Source: Acidobacteriaceae bacterium
Lineage (GTDB): Bacteria; Acidobacteriota; Terriglobia; Terriglobales; Acidobacteriaceae
Length of the DNA stretch: 64,000 nt
Direction: 5' to 3'
Assembly: GCA_003139095.1 (NCBI GenBank)
Contig: PLHW01000069.1
Location: 1 to 64,000 of the forward strand
The translations under genes and the position numbers were made by a program. Positions within the stretch are counted from its first letter, which is position 1; every line of letters starts with the position of its first letter. This document shows positions 42,966-53,020 of this stretch, one piece after another. Under the pieces are notes generated by a model, which was not told where the DNA came from, did not search any database, and saw only the letters and a program-made list of their open reading frames with translations.

Positions 42966-43346
42966 TCATGATCGCGATTGTTGCGGCCGGGCGACAACGG
43001 CGACGTCGAACTTCGAATAGTACTTCTTCACGTCACTGCCGTACTTGGCGCGGAATTTTTCGACCACGGACGATACGGGTTTGGGCTCGGTGACAGGAAC
43101 AATTTTGAATTCAGCTTCTGTGCCGCGCGCATCGACCCGAATGATTGGGTTGTTGAGTACGTTCTTGTACCACTGCGTATCCGAGCCCTGCACCGGGAGA
43201 AGATAGAGTGTATCGTCCTCCCATACGAACCAGACCGGGATTGAGATTGCACGTCCGGATTTTCTGCCGGTCACGGTGATTTTGATTTCGCGATACCGGG
43301 AAAGGCGGTCGGTTAGAGCGTCGTTGTGCGTTGGCATGTTAGTCAT
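42966..43346 (-). CDS. Nitroreductase/quinone-reductase-family (F420/FMN split-barrel) protein
   Basis: A 126-residue split-barrel protein. ITVTGRKSGRAISIPVWFVW followed by LYLLPVQGSDTQWYKNVLNN is the pattern of the deazaflavin-dependent nitroreductase / PNPOx-like group, where T-G-R-K-S-G contacts the cofactor. The cofactor (F420 or FMN) and substrate cannot be told from this. ATG 43346 has AAAGGACA ahead; ATG 43337 is an alternative. It shares the strand with the aldo/keto reductase 60 bases upstream. Confidence 0.78.
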   Translation of the reverse strand: MTNMPTHNDALTDRLSRYREIKITVTGRKSGRAISIPVWFVWEDDTLYLLPVQGSDTQWYKNVLNNPIIRVDARGTEAEFKIVPVTEPKPVSSVVEKFRAKYGSDVKKYYSKFDVAVVARPQQSRS

Positions 43347-43407
43347 CTAAATGTCCTTTACTTCGCGGCGCGCCCGGACGGCAAGTTTGGTTGCCACTTG
43401 TTGGCGC

Positions 43408-44514
<1,107 letters not shown>

Positions 44515-44660
44515 TCAATTTCGTGGAGCGCGCGGCGGTGAATCGAAGAGGGCGGGCAGGCATCGAAAGAAGGGCAAGCGGGTGGCGGAGTCCGGATCAC
44601 TCGTGGGTGTAAAATTGGGTTTGCAATTCTTGTCAGTTTTATCTCAGAAAGGAAATCCTT

Positions 44661-46256
44661 ATGGCGACTATGGAAGCACCACCGCGCGTGCAATCGCGTG
44701 TGCATGAAGGTCCGTTCAAGAACCAGACGTTTGTGGACTTCACGAAAGAAGAGAATGTGCGGAAAATGCGCAGCGCACTGGAGAAAGTGCGGGGGCAACT
44801 GGGGCACGAGTACGACCTGATTATTGGCGGGAAGCGGATCAAGACAGCGGAGAAGATCCGGTCGATCAATCCGGCGAAGCCGTCGGAGGTGGTGGGCGTT
44901 CATCAAAAGGCGGGGAAAGAACATGTTGAGCCGGCGGTGGAGGCGGCGCTGAAGGCGTTTGCGACGTGGAGCCGGATATCGTATGAAGAGCGGGCGTCGC
45001 TACTGTTTCGCGCGGCGGACTTGTTGCGCGAGCGGAAGCTGGAATACATGGCATGGCTGGTGTATGAGGTTTCGAAGAACTGGCCGGAAGCAGACGGTGA
45101 TATTTCGGAGACGATCGATTTCTGCGAATTTTATGGGCGCGAGGCGCTGCGGCTGGCGAAGGCGGAGCCGCCGATTCAATTGCCGGGCGAGCGCGACACG
45201 CTGACGTATATTCCGCTGGGAGTGGGAGCGGTGATTCCGCCGTGGAATTTTGCGGGCGCGATCATGGCGGGGATGACGGTGGCGTCGATCGTGTGCGGGA
45301 ATACAGTGATTTTGAAACCGTCGAGCGATTCGCCGACGATTGCGGCAAAATTTGTGGAACTGCTGGAAGAGTGCGGGATGCCGGAGGGCGTGGTGAATTT
45401 TTGCCCGGGCGGTGGCGCGAGCTTTGGCGATGCGCTGGTGGCGCATCCGAAGGTGCGGTACGTCGCGTTCACGGGATCGCGTGAAGTTGGGCTGCACATT
45501 AACCAGTCGGCGGCGAAGCAGCAGCCGGGACAACTGTGGATCAAGCGCACGGTGCTGGAAATGGGCGGGAAGGACGCGATCATTGTCGATGCGGATGGGG
45601 ATATCGACGCGGCGGTGGAGGGCGTGGCGCAGGCGGCGTTCGGATTCCAGGGGCAGAAATGCTCGGCGTGCTCGCGGGCGATTATCGACGAGAGAATATA
45701 CGACAAGTTTCTGGAGAAGCTGAAGGCGCGGGTGGAGCGGATTACGGTGGGCGATCCGGTGACGAATCCGGGGATGGGGGCGGTGATCAATGATGGCTCG
45801 ATGAAAGATATTTTGCGGTACATCGAGATTGGAAAGAAGGAAGGGCGACTGATTACGGGAGGTGCGCGAGACACGAACGCGGGCGAAGGATATTTTATTC
45901 AGCCGACGGTGATCGCGGACGTTGCGCCGAAGTCGACGCTGGAGCAGGAGGAAATTTTTGGGCCGGTGCTGGCGGTGATCAAGTCGCGGAATTTCGACCA
46001 TGCGCTGGAGATCGCGAATGACACGGAGTTTGGGCTGACGGGGGCGGTGTATTCTTCGTCGCGAGAGAAGCTAGACCGGGCCGTGCGGGAATTCCACGTG
46101 GGCAACTTGTATTTGAACCGGAAATGCACGGGAGCGATGGTGGGCGCGCATCCGTTTGGCGGATTCAATATGTCAGGAACGGATTCGAAGGCGGGCGGGC
46201 CGGACTATCTTTATTTGTTTACGCAGGGGAAGAGCGTGGGGGAGAAGATTGAGTAG
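44661..46256 (+). CDS. rocA: 1-pyrroline-5-carboxylate (L-glutamate gamma-semialdehyde) dehydrogenase
   Basis: A 531-residue aldehyde dehydrogenase that oxidises glutamate semialdehyde to glutamate in proline catabolism. The N-terminal part (EGPFKNQTFVDFTKEENVRK, then HEYDLIIGGKR) and the NAD site PLGVGAVIPPWNFAGAIMAG belong to the RocA/PruA group. The catalytic Cys is in QGQKCSACSRAI and the general-base Glu in VLEMGGKDAI; FVGAHPFGG-like residues near the end (MVGAHPFGGFNMSGTDSKAG) also fit. AGAAAGGAAA precedes ATG 44661. No proline dehydrogenase gene is adjacent. A terminator follows at 46345. Confidence 0.93.
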   Translation: MATMEAPPRVQSRVHEGPFKNQTFVDFTKEENVRKMRSALEKVRGQLGHEYDLIIGGKRIKTAEKIRSINPAKPSEVVGVHQKAGKEHVEPAVEAALKAFATWSRISYEERASLLFRAADLLRERKLEYMAWLVYEVSKNWPEADGDISETIDFCEFYGREALRLAKAEPPIQLPGERDTLTYIPLGVGAVIPPWNFAGAIMAGMTVASIVCGNTVILKPSSDSPTIAAKFVELLEECGMPEGVVNFCPGGGASFGDALVAHPKVRYVAFTGSREVGLHINQSAAKQQPGQLWIKRTVLEMGGKDAIIVDADGDIDAAVEGVAQAAFGFQGQKCSACSRAIIDERIYDKFLEKLKARVERITVGDPVTNPGMGAVINDGSMKDILRYIEIGKKEGRLITGGARDTNAGEGYFIQPTVIADVAPKSTLEQEEIFGPVLAVIKSRNFDHALEIANDTEFGLTGAVYSSSREKLDRAVREFHVGNLYLNRKCTGAMVGAHPFGGFNMSGTDSKAGGPDYLYLFTQGKSVGEKIE

Positions 46257-46264
46257 TCGGTAGG

Positions 46265-46323
46265 GATCCGTCGACTCCGCGCAATCATCGCTTCGCGATG
46301 ATCGTGCTGCGCTCAGGATGACA
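46265..46323. repeat. 'GCGCTCAGGATGACA' repeat with internal palindrome
   Basis: Ends in TGCTGCGCTCAGGATGACAA, as do the copies upstream of nuoL and nuoA; its middle holds the palindrome ATCATCG-CTTCG-CGATGAT (46284-46302). Confidence 0.6.
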
Positions 46324-46344
46324 AGTTAAATAGTGATTGGCGTA

Positions 46345-46374
46345 GGGCGGACGGGGTGTCCGCCCTGATTTTTT
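46345..46374 (+). terminator. Rho-independent terminator after the P5C dehydrogenase
   Basis: GGGCGGAC (46345-46352), 5-base loop, GTCCGCCC (46358-46365), then TGATTTTTT. About 90 bases after the stop codon. Confidence 0.85.
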
Positions 46375-46439
46375 GGTGGGTGGATTTGACTGGGTGGCTT
46401 CTTGCGCCCTAGTATCCGGGTGAATCTCTCTGTTCCCCC

Positions 46440-49010
46440 ATGGCGACTCTTGAAATTGGACAGGTGTTGGGACGCTACCGCATCGTCGAGCTGATTGGCT
46501 CGGGGGGCATGGGAGTGGTGTACCGGGCGCACGACGAGCAATTGCATCGCGATGTGGCGCTGAAGGTTTTGCAGGCGGGGCTGCTAAGCGAGGCGGCGCG
46601 GCGCCAGTTGCAGCGGGAGGCGCTGAGCGCGGCGCGGGTGACGGACGCGAATGTGGCGATGGCGTTCGATTTCGGGCGCGATCAGGGGGTGGATTACCTG
46701 GTCACGGAATATGTGCCGGGCTTGACTTTAAACGCGAAGATTGCGGGACGGGCGCTGCCGGAGGCCGAGGTGCTGGAGCTGGGGAAGCAAATGGCGTCAG
46801 GGCTGGAGGCGGCGCACCGGCAGGGAGTGATTCATCGCGACTTGAAGCCGGGGAATTTGCGGGTGACGCCGGAGGGGCGGCTGAAGATTCTGGATTTTGG
46901 GCTGGCATTTTTGGTGCAGGCGGAGCGAGAGGCGACGGCGAGTTTGCCGATTACGCAGTCGTATGACAATGCGGGGACGTTGCCGTATATGTCGCCGGAG
47001 CAACTGGAGGGGAACAAGCCGGATGAACGGGCGGATATCTGGTCGGCGGGAGCGGTGCTGTATGAGATGGCGACGGGAGTGCCACCTTTTGGCGAGTTGA
47101 AGGGGATGCGGTTGACGGGCGCAATTCGGAATGAGACGCCGCCGGCGCCGCGGACGCGGAATGCGAAGATCAGCGAGGGGTTGGAGCGGGTGATTCAGCG
47201 GGCGCTGTGCCGGGCGCCGGGGGAGCGGTATCAGTCGGCGGGAGATTTGCGGATCGACCTGAATCAGTTGGCGATGGGGACGGCGCCGATTTATGCGACG
47301 GCGCGGACACCGCGGTGGGCGTGGTGGGTGGCGGCGGCGGTGCTGGTGGTGGCACTGGCGGTGGGGGGATTGTGGCGGGCGAGACATGGGCGGAGCGGGG
47401 CGAGTGGGGAAGATCAGGTGATGGCGGTGTTGCCGTTTGAGGCGGCGGGGAATGACGCGGCGGCGAACGCGCTGGGTACGGGACTGAGCGAGACGCTGAC
47501 GGCGAAGCTGGTACAGGCGAGCGACGGCGGGCATCTGCAAATGGTTTCGACGCGGGATCTGGTGGCGCAGGGCGTGAAGACGTCGGAACAGGCGCGGCGG
47601 GAGTTTGGGACTGATCTGGTGCTGGAAGCGAGCATGCAGCAGTTTGGGGACCGGATACGGATCAACTGCAGCCTGGTGAATTCGCGGACGCATTTGCAGC
47701 TGGCGGCGCGGACGGTGACGGGAGCGGCGGGCGATCCGTTTGCGCTGGAGGATGAACTGGTGGAGCAGGTGCTGGGAATGCTGCAGGTGACGGTAGGAAG
47801 AGAGAAGCGGGCGGAGCTGGAGGCGCGGGCGGATACGAAACCGGCGGCGTATGAGTTTTATTTGCGGGGGCGGGGGTATTTGGAGGATTACAGGACACCA
47901 AACAATCTGGAACATGCGATTGAAGAGTTTGGGAAGGCGGTTGAGGTCGACGGCAATTATGCGCCGGCACGTGCGGCGATGGGGATCGCGTACGCCGCCG
48001 GTTTCAAATGGGAGAACCGGGGGAAGGACTGGCTGGACAAGGCGCAAGCCGAATGTGAGCGAGCGCTGGCGATCATGCCACAACTGGCAGAGGGTCACAC
48101 GTGCCTGGGGGATGTTTATTTGTCGCGGGGACGGTATGCCGATGCGGTGCAAGAGTTCCAGCGTTCGCTGGAACTGAATCACGATAACGAGGAAACATTG
48201 CGGCTGCTGGCGGAGGCATATCAGAGGACGGGAAATGCGGCGCCGGCGGAACATACGTATCAGAAGGCGATTGCGTTACGGCCGAATTACTACGGGGCAT
48301 ATAGCTCCCTTGGGTATTTCTACTCTGGCCAGGCCCGATATGTTGAGGCGGCAGCGGTGTTTCGCAAGGCAGTGCAACTGGCACCGGAGAATTATCGTGG
48401 GTACGCGAACCTGGGAGGCGTTGATTTGTTGCTGGGACAGTATGACGAGGCGGTGGACGCCTTTAAGAAATCAATCGCTTTACGGCCGACGTCTCAGGCC
48501 TATGGAAATCTCGGTGCCGCATTATTCTATTTGCGGAGGTACGAAGATAGCGCCGAGACTTTACAGACGGCGCTCAAGTTGGACGATAGGAACTGGGGTG
48601 ATTGGGGAAATCTGGGGGACGCGTTGTACCAAATCCCATCGCGACGGGCAGAAGCGCCGAGCGCTTATAAAAAGGCCGTCGAGATTTTGTCGCAAAGGCT
48701 GGAAGTCAACCCAAAGGACGTGAGTGCTCTTGCTATGAGCGCCGATTATTACGCGATGCTGGATCAAGAAATGGAAGCGAGGCGGCATCTGGCCAGCGCA
48801 TTAGCCATTGAGCCGAGTGATCCCGACGTCTTGTTCCGCGGCGCGATTCTTTATAACCACATCGGAGACACAACTAAGACCTTGGAGTTTCTGCGGCGCG
48901 CGGTCGATGCGGGCTGCTCGCGGACTCAGGTCCGCGATACGCCGGATTTCGACCATCTGCGTGGCGATAAACGGTTCGATTCTTTCCTGCCGCCTACTTA
49001 TTCACGTTAA
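46440..49010 (+). CDS. Transmembrane Ser/Thr protein kinase with TPR repeats
   Basis: An 856-residue signalling protein. Residues 10-275 are a Hanks-type kinase with all key residues: GSGGMGVVY (loop), Lys42 in VALKVL, HRDLKPGN, and DFG in LKILDFGLAF, followed by TLPYMSPEQL. A membrane helix lies at about 293-312 (WWVAAAVLVVALAVGG). Outside, a TolB-like domain (VMAVLPFEAAGND to about 440) leads to about ten TPR units (440-840; AEGHTCLGDVYLSRGRYADA is one). This layout is frequent in Acidobacteriota. The last 17 bases overlap a convergent gene. Ligand and targets are unknown. Confidence 0.93.
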   Translation: MATLEIGQVLGRYRIVELIGSGGMGVVYRAHDEQLHRDVALKVLQAGLLSEAARRQLQREALSAARVTDANVAMAFDFGRDQGVDYLVTEYVPGLTLNAKIAGRALPEAEVLELGKQMASGLEAAHRQGVIHRDLKPGNLRVTPEGRLKILDFGLAFLVQAEREATASLPITQSYDNAGTLPYMSPEQLEGNKPDERADIWSAGAVLYEMATGVPPFGELKGMRLTGAIRNETPPAPRTRNAKISEGLERVIQRALCRAPGERYQSAGDLRIDLNQLAMGTAPIYATARTPRWAWWVAAAVLVVALAVGGLWRARHGRSGASGEDQVMAVLPFEAAGNDAAANALGTGLSETLTAKLVQASDGGHLQMVSTRDLVAQGVKTSEQARREFGTDLVLEASMQQFGDRIRINCSLVNSRTHLQLAARTVTGAAGDPFALEDELVEQVLGMLQVTVGREKRAELEARADTKPAAYEFYLRGRGYLEDYRTPNNLEHAIEEFGKAVEVDGNYAPARAAMGIAYAAGFKWENRGKDWLDKAQAECERALAIMPQLAEGHTCLGDVYLSRGRYADAVQEFQRSLELNHDNEETLRLLAEAYQRTGNAAPAEHTYQKAIALRPNYYGAYSSLGYFYSGQARYVEAAAVFRKAVQLAPENYRGYANLGGVDLLLGQYDEAVDAFKKSIALRPTSQAYGNLGAALFYLRRYEDSAETLQTALKLDDRNWGDWGNLGDALYQIPSRRAEAPSAYKKAVEILSQRLEVNPKDVSALAMSADYYAMLDQEMEARRHLASALAIEPSDPDVLFRGAILYNHIGDTTKTLEFLRRAVDAGCSRTQVRDTPDFDHLRGDKRFDSFLPPTYSR

Positions 49011-49485
49011 CTATAAAATGACCATCGGGAATAATCTGAACAACAGGATCATTTTGGCAGTTAGCGCCTTTGATCGTATACCCGATGCTGCAGCCACCCG
49101 TGATTGTGACGCTGCCGATGGTGACCGTATCGTTGCAATCGGTCGGAGTGCCGTACGGATCCCAAAAGAATGCCTTTCCGGTGTTCGAAGGGTTGTAGAA
49201 ATTCGTGGGGATGATCGGCAAGTTGGTATGTGGATCAGTTTTTGGTTTGAACGAGATGGAGTATTGCTGATCGACGAAGAACAAAACGACTGGATCTTCA
49301 GCGTCGGTGACGATGGGGTCCACGGTTGGCTTACAGTTATTGACCTGAATCGGCATTTGCGTGAGGAAGCCTTGCAATCCAACACGTTCTCCGGCGACCG
49401 CGTTCTTTTTCGATTGATCGTGGCAGCTTACGCTAAGCATAGCGCCGAGAAGCAAAAGACATACGAAGATTAGCGGAACTCTCAT
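48994..49485 (-). CDS. Small lipoprotein, paralogue of the next gene, family unknown
   Basis: A 163-residue predicted lipoprotein: MRVPLIFVCLLLLGAMLSVS followed by Cys as the lipobox. ATG 49485 has GGGAGGG ahead and gives a clean signal peptide; the longer frame to 49701 does not. The mature part has several cysteines (NNCKP, DCND, GGCSIG, ANCQN) and ends with NDPVVQIIPDGHFIVNVNK, shared with the neighbouring gene. The fold may be a small beta sandwich (YSISFKPK, VTIGSVTI) like cupredoxins, but I do not recognise a family. Its end overlaps the kinase gene by 17 bases on the opposite strand. Confidence 0.72.
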   Translation of the reverse strand: MRVPLIFVCLLLLGAMLSVSCHDQSKKNAVAGERVGLQGFLTQMPIQVNNCKPTVDPIVTDAEDPVVLFFVDQQYSISFKPKTDPHTNLPIIPTNFYNPSNTGKAFFWDPYGTPTDCNDTVTIGSVTITGGCSIGYTIKGANCQNDPVVQIIPDGHFIVNVNK

Positions 49486-49571
49486 TGGCTTACCCTCCCG
49501 AGTTTTGCTTGACTGGATCATTTCTTTTGGGCTATCAGGAACGCTGCGACGACGCATTACCGATGCCCGGT

Positions 49572-49991
49572 TTACTGGCGCTGCGGGGGTGAGATGAAGT
49601 GGCCGTCGGGAATAATTTGGACAACAGGATCCTGGCAGGACTGCTGCTGATTGGCGCGTGTTATTGAATAGCTGTAAGGGCAGCCATGTATGTTCGTGCA
49701 CGTCTTTGTAATGGTGTGGGTATGACCGTCTGCATGGATGTTGGTTTCAGATACGGGCGATCCGCTCTTGAAGTCGATCTTGTAGTCCAGCGTCGCGGAA
49801 GATTTATTGCGCCAGGAAACGGTTTCATTATGCTTCACGGCGACACAGTCGGGGTGGGCCTCGCATTTCGATCCGTTGTCCACTATGTCGACAGTGCTAA
49901 TTCTTTGGCAGGTGGTGCCGAAGCTGTAGCCGACGAAGAGACAGAGGATGCAAATGGCCCCCCTCACGTAGGAGAAGATAGAATTTCTCAT
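49572..49991 (-). CDS. Small secreted protein, paralogue of the downstream lipoprotein
   Basis: A 139-residue exported protein. ATG 49991 (AGGAA upstream) starts a signal-type sequence (NSIFSYVRGAICILCLFVGY). The mature part has CEAHPDC, VAVKHNETVSWRNKSSATLD, which is reminiscent of metal-site strands in cupredoxin-like proteins, and HGCPYSYSITRA. The end DPVVQIIPDGHFI matches the downstream lipoprotein, so the pair arose by duplication and then diverged (the N-termini hardly match). Function unknown. They lie 86 bases apart on one strand. Confidence 0.7.
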   Translation of the reverse strand: MRNSIFSYVRGAICILCLFVGYSFGTTCQRISTVDIVDNGSKCEAHPDCVAVKHNETVSWRNKSSATLDYKIDFKSGSPVSETNIHADGHTHTITKTCTNIHGCPYSYSITRANQQQSCQDPVVQIIPDGHFISPPQRQ

Positions 49992-50188
49992 TGAGATTCC
50001 TTTCCTGAACCTACTGAGGAGAGCATTCTCGCGGTTAGGAGTTTGCAAGTCAAGCGAGGTACGAAAAGAGGGACGGGTCGGACCGGAGGGAAAAAACCAG
50101 GTTTGTACATGGGGCGGGCAGGAGTGGCCGTCCTACACTTAAAAGGGCCGCCTTTTTGGGCGGCCTTTTATTTGGGTGAAGAAACTAT
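49992..50188. other. Intergenic region between the small secreted gene and the LuxR gene
   Basis: About 200 bases holding the terminator of the LuxR-type gene (50141-50169) and the promoter region of the secreted paralogues. No gene. Confidence 0.5.
50141..50169 (-). terminator. Rho-independent terminator (works in both directions)
   Basis: GGCCGCC (50146-50152) and GGCGGCC (50159-50165) form the stem; AAAAG on the left and TTTTA on the right give a T tract on either strand. It lies 20 bases after the LuxR-type gene, which reads leftward. Confidence 0.8.
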
Positions 50189-50869
50189 TCAGTTGGTGAT
50201 GGTGGCGGGTTGGGCTATTGGTGGGGTGGCGGCGGCTGCGGTGGCGGCTGCGGCTTCGTTCAGGATGCGGTGGTGGATGGTGAACAGAGCCAGCTCGAGA
50301 CGATCAGAGACGCCGATTTTGTCGTAGACGTTGCGCAGGTAGTTTTTGATGACCTGCTCGGTGGTGCCGAGCTGGGTCGCGATTTCCTTGTTTTTGTAGC
50401 CCTGCACGATGAGCGCGACGATGCGGAGTTCCTTGGCGGTGAGGCGGTCGCGGACGCGCAGACCGACCATATCGTTTTCGGTGAGCTCGCTCGGAACAGC
50501 CATGTCCTGCACCCAGGTTTCGCCGCGAGCGACCTTGCGGACGCAATCGACGAGGGCGGGGCTGGTGACGTTGCGATAGACGACGCCGTGAGCGCCGGCC
50601 GCCATGTAGCGTTGCGCGCTCTCGCCCGTATCGGCGAGAACAACGACGCGAGTTTTATTACGATTGGCGGCGGAGAGAACGGCGTTGAAGTCGGAGTGAA
50701 AGCCTCCGGCGATGACGAGCACGGCGGCGCGGAATTTATCGAGCGCCATGAACATCTGTTCGGCGGTTTGGGCCTGCGCGACGATGCGCATCTCGTCTTC
50801 AACGGCCAGCACCTTGGCAATGCCAGCGCGGAAAATTGCCTGATTATCGGCCAAAATAAGCTTCAACAT
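50189..50869 (-). CDS. LuxR/NarL-type regulator with degenerate receiver domain
   Basis: A 226-residue transcription factor. The C-terminal HTH (about 143-200; LTAKELRIVALIVQGYKNKE, then IKNYLRNVYDKIGVSDR) is intact. The N-terminal domain has the receiver fold and keeps the acidic-pocket Asp (LADNQAIFRAG), but the phosphorylated Asp expected near 53 is replaced (VLVIAGGFHS) and the conserved Lys is Arg (VVYRNVTS). It should therefore not be regulated by ordinary phosphorylation. The PilZ gene lies 14 bases upstream on the same strand, hinting at c-di-GMP control. The tail is Ala/Pro-rich. Confidence 0.88.
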   Translation of the reverse strand: MLKLILADNQAIFRAGIAKVLAVEDEMRIVAQAQTAEQMFMALDKFRAAVLVIAGGFHSDFNAVLSAANRNKTRVVVLADTGESAQRYMAAGAHGVVYRNVTSPALVDCVRKVARGETWVQDMAVPSELTENDMVGLRVRDRLTAKELRIVALIVQGYKNKEIATQLGTTEQVIKNYLRNVYDKIGVSDRLELALFTIHHRILNEAAAATAAAATPPIAQPATITN

Positions 50870-50883
50870 GGAAGTCGCTCCCG

Positions 50884-51213
50884 TTACGAGTTGCGCACAA
50901 ATTCGTAAGAATCGATAACGCAGGCAACGCCCCGGCTCTCGGCCTGGGGAGTGCCCGCAGTGGGATCATCGGTCCGCACAACGCGGCCGTGACAGTGAAT
51001 GGTGACATCTTGTTTGCCGCCGGTGACTTCCGGCGGCAGGGTAATTTCGAATTCGACGGGGGAGCCGATCTCGAGGGCAGCCTCGGCGCGAATGTAGACG
51101 CCGGCCGCACTGAGGTTGCTGGTAATACCGCTTGCGTCGGAGGAGGAATCCTCCGCATGAATCTTGATCGGCAAATGAAGTGGAAATCTCTTCCCGGTAC
51201 GTGCTTCAGTCAC
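50884..51213 (-). CDS. PilZ-domain protein (c-di-GMP binding)
   Basis: A 109-residue single PilZ domain. The two c-di-GMP-binding motifs are present: R-T-G-K-R near the start and SNLSAAGVYIR (N-x-S-x-x-G). The GTG at 51213 is the best start, because GAGGAGG lies 6 bases ahead of it; ATG 51234 is an in-frame alternative and the frame continues further without support. It precedes the pseudo-receiver LuxR gene by 14 bases and is probably co-transcribed with it. Confidence 0.85.
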   Translation of the reverse strand: MTEARTGKRFPLHLPIKIHAEDSSSDASGITSNLSAAGVYIRAEAALEIGSPVEFEITLPPEVTGGKQDVTIHCHGRVVRTDDPTAGTPQAESRGVACVIDSYEFVRNS

Positions 51214-51643
51214 AACTACCTCCTCTGTTCTCATTACTCGGGAATCAACCAAGGGCCGGAACTCGCGGAAAACGCCAGCCTGGAGCCGTGATGAACAGCT
51301 AAGGGCGTTTATATCACGGGGAAGAGGCGGAAAAGAAGGGTTTATTACCTTCGTAACTGGGTAGCAAGTGGATACCTCCCATGGGGAAATGGGGGAAATC
51401 AGGATGGAGCACCAATTGGAGGACACGAAAGTAGGGGCGAGCGCGTCCGAGACACGCGTGTCCACTGGAAGATTGTTTCGGGAGTAGTGATCCTTCGACT
51501 GCGCGGGGTTCGCTGCGCTCGCCCCGGTCCGCTCAGGAAGACATCTAGAAAAAGTCACATCACTCTCAGGACAAGTGGAAGAACTCACGCACTATCAGGA
51601 TGAACCCGCAAGTCACTTCTTGAGGCACCAATGCCGATGTGGA
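51214..51643. other. Intergenic region with 'CTTCGACTGCGC...CTCAGGA' repeat
   Basis: About 430 bases without a gene. 51488-51545 holds TCCTTCGACTGCGCGG, TTCGCTGCGCTCGCCC and GTCCGCTCAGGAAGACAT, relatives of the CTCAGGATGAC repeats; smaller fragments (CACTCTCAGGACAAG, CACTATCAGGATGAAC) follow to 51604. The PilZ promoter should lie near 51230-51400. Confidence 0.6.
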
Positions 51644-53020
51644 TCAGGAGGAGGGGCTTGGGGTGGGAGGGGCGGGAACTTCGAAGGTCATGTGGCGGCG
51701 GCGGAGGACGCGGCGGCGGTGGGATTCGCGGAGAGGTTCAGCGGCGGCGATGGCGCAGAGCACGTAGAAGAGCGCGGCGTTGGCGGGGATTTGCAGATTG
51801 AAGTCGAGAGCGCTGTGGACGAGGATTCCGGTGCAGCCGAGGAGGGCGGCGACGGTAAGCGTGCCGGTTGCGCTTTCGGTCCAATTTTTGAGCTTGGCGG
51901 CGGCGCGGCGGAAGAGTTGTACGAGGAACCAAAGGGTGATTAAGAATCCGGCGAGACCGGTTTCGACGAGCAATTGCAGATAGTCGTTGTGGGCCTGGTT
52001 GACGAAGAACGTAGTGAAGAAGCTGCGGAACTGCGGGTAGGTGGTGGGAAACGTGCCGAGGCCCCAACCGAGCAGCGGGCGCTTTAGAAACATGCGGAGG
52101 CAATCGCGATCGATGGCGAGGCGAGTGCCGCCGCTGATTTCGGCGCGCGCTTCGGTGTGAATGCTGGCGAGACGGTGGGTGAGTTCGTTGCCGCCGAGCC
52201 AGACGAGAAATCCGATGACAAGCAGAAGGATGCCGCCGAGCATGAGGGCATTTTTCCAGTTGCCCTGGCGGGAGCGAAGGACGAGGACGGCGAGGAGGAT
52301 CATTTGGGCGCAGAAAGCGAGCATGCCACCGCGCGAACCGGAGAGGAAGATGCTGGCGGCCATGACGGCGGCGATGCCGGCAACGATGAGGCGGCGATTG
52401 CCGTCGGTGAAGCGACTGACGGCCCAGACCAGAGGGAAGGGAGTGAGCAATTCCATGAGGCCGGCGTAATGATTGTGGTTTACGTAGGGGCTGTAGATTG
52501 CGCCGCCCTGGGCGGAGGGCCAAATCCAGTAGAGCTTTCCGTTGGGGGCCATGCCCTGGAGAATGGCGAAGGACGCGACGACGGCTCCGTAGGCGGTGAC
52601 TGTGGCGAAGAGCGAATCAAATTGAGAGGAACGTCGGAGCGATTGAGTGGCGACGAAGGCGAGCATTCCGTAGGCGGCATAGAGAAGGAGGCTGGTGTAG
52701 GTGGCGTGGCGATAGGCGCTCACGCCAGTCAGCCACTGCACGAGGGCGAGCGCAAAAAATGCGGCCATGGGGGCGAAGAGGGGGTTCGGATCGACGACCC
52801 AGGTTTGAAGGGTCCACTGACGAACTCCCCAGACGATGAGGAGAAGAGCGGCGCAAGATTCGAGGGCGAAGATGGCCCAGGGCTCAACCGCGCCGAAGGC
52901 GAGCGGCGCGAGCAAGAGTACCGTGCCGGTAGCGGCGAGAAGGGCGGTGTGCGTAAGCTTTGTGGCGGGAGTTTGGGGGACAGGCGCGGATTCCGGTTGG
53001 AGTGCGACGGCAGTACTCAC
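51644..53020 (-). CDS. O-antigen ligase / polymerase-family membrane protein
   Basis: A 458-residue integral membrane protein with about 11-12 helices. The large periplasmic loop between the late helices carries the family residues: SRGGMLAFCAQ upstream and RPLLGWGLGTFPTTYPQF, then NQAHNDYLQLLVETG, typical of Wzy/WaaL-type enzymes. It either polymerises repeat units or attaches them to an acceptor. The GTG start overlaps the upstream TPR gene stop (GTGA). With the Wzc-like kinase upstream it forms an exopolysaccharide operon. Confidence 0.9.
   Translation of the reverse strand: MSTAVALQPESAPVPQTPATKLTHTALLAATGTVLLLAPLAFGAVEPWAIFALESCAALLLIVWGVRQWTLQTWVVDPNPLFAPMAAFFALALVQWLTGVSAYRHATYTSLLLYAAYGMLAFVATQSLRRSSQFDSLFATVTAYGAVVASFAILQGMAPNGKLYWIWPSAQGGAIYSPYVNHNHYAGLMELLTPFPLVWAVSRFTDGNRRLIVAGIAAVMAASIFLSGSRGGMLAFCAQMILLAVLVLRSRQGNWKNALMLGGILLLVIGFLVWLGGNELTHRLASIHTEARAEISGGTRLAIDRDCLRMFLKRPLLGWGLGTFPTTYPQFRSFFTTFFVNQAHNDYLQLLVETGLAGFLITLWFLVQLFRRAAAKLKNWTESATGTLTVAALLGCTGILVHSALDFNLQIPANAALFYVLCAIAAAEPLRESHRRRVLRRRHMTFEVPAPPTPSPSS

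Noticed and set aside
46797-48254. 485-codon Arg/Pro-rich open frame opposite the kinase
   Set aside because: Arginine/proline-rich antisense noise; the kinase and TPR motifs are on the other strand.
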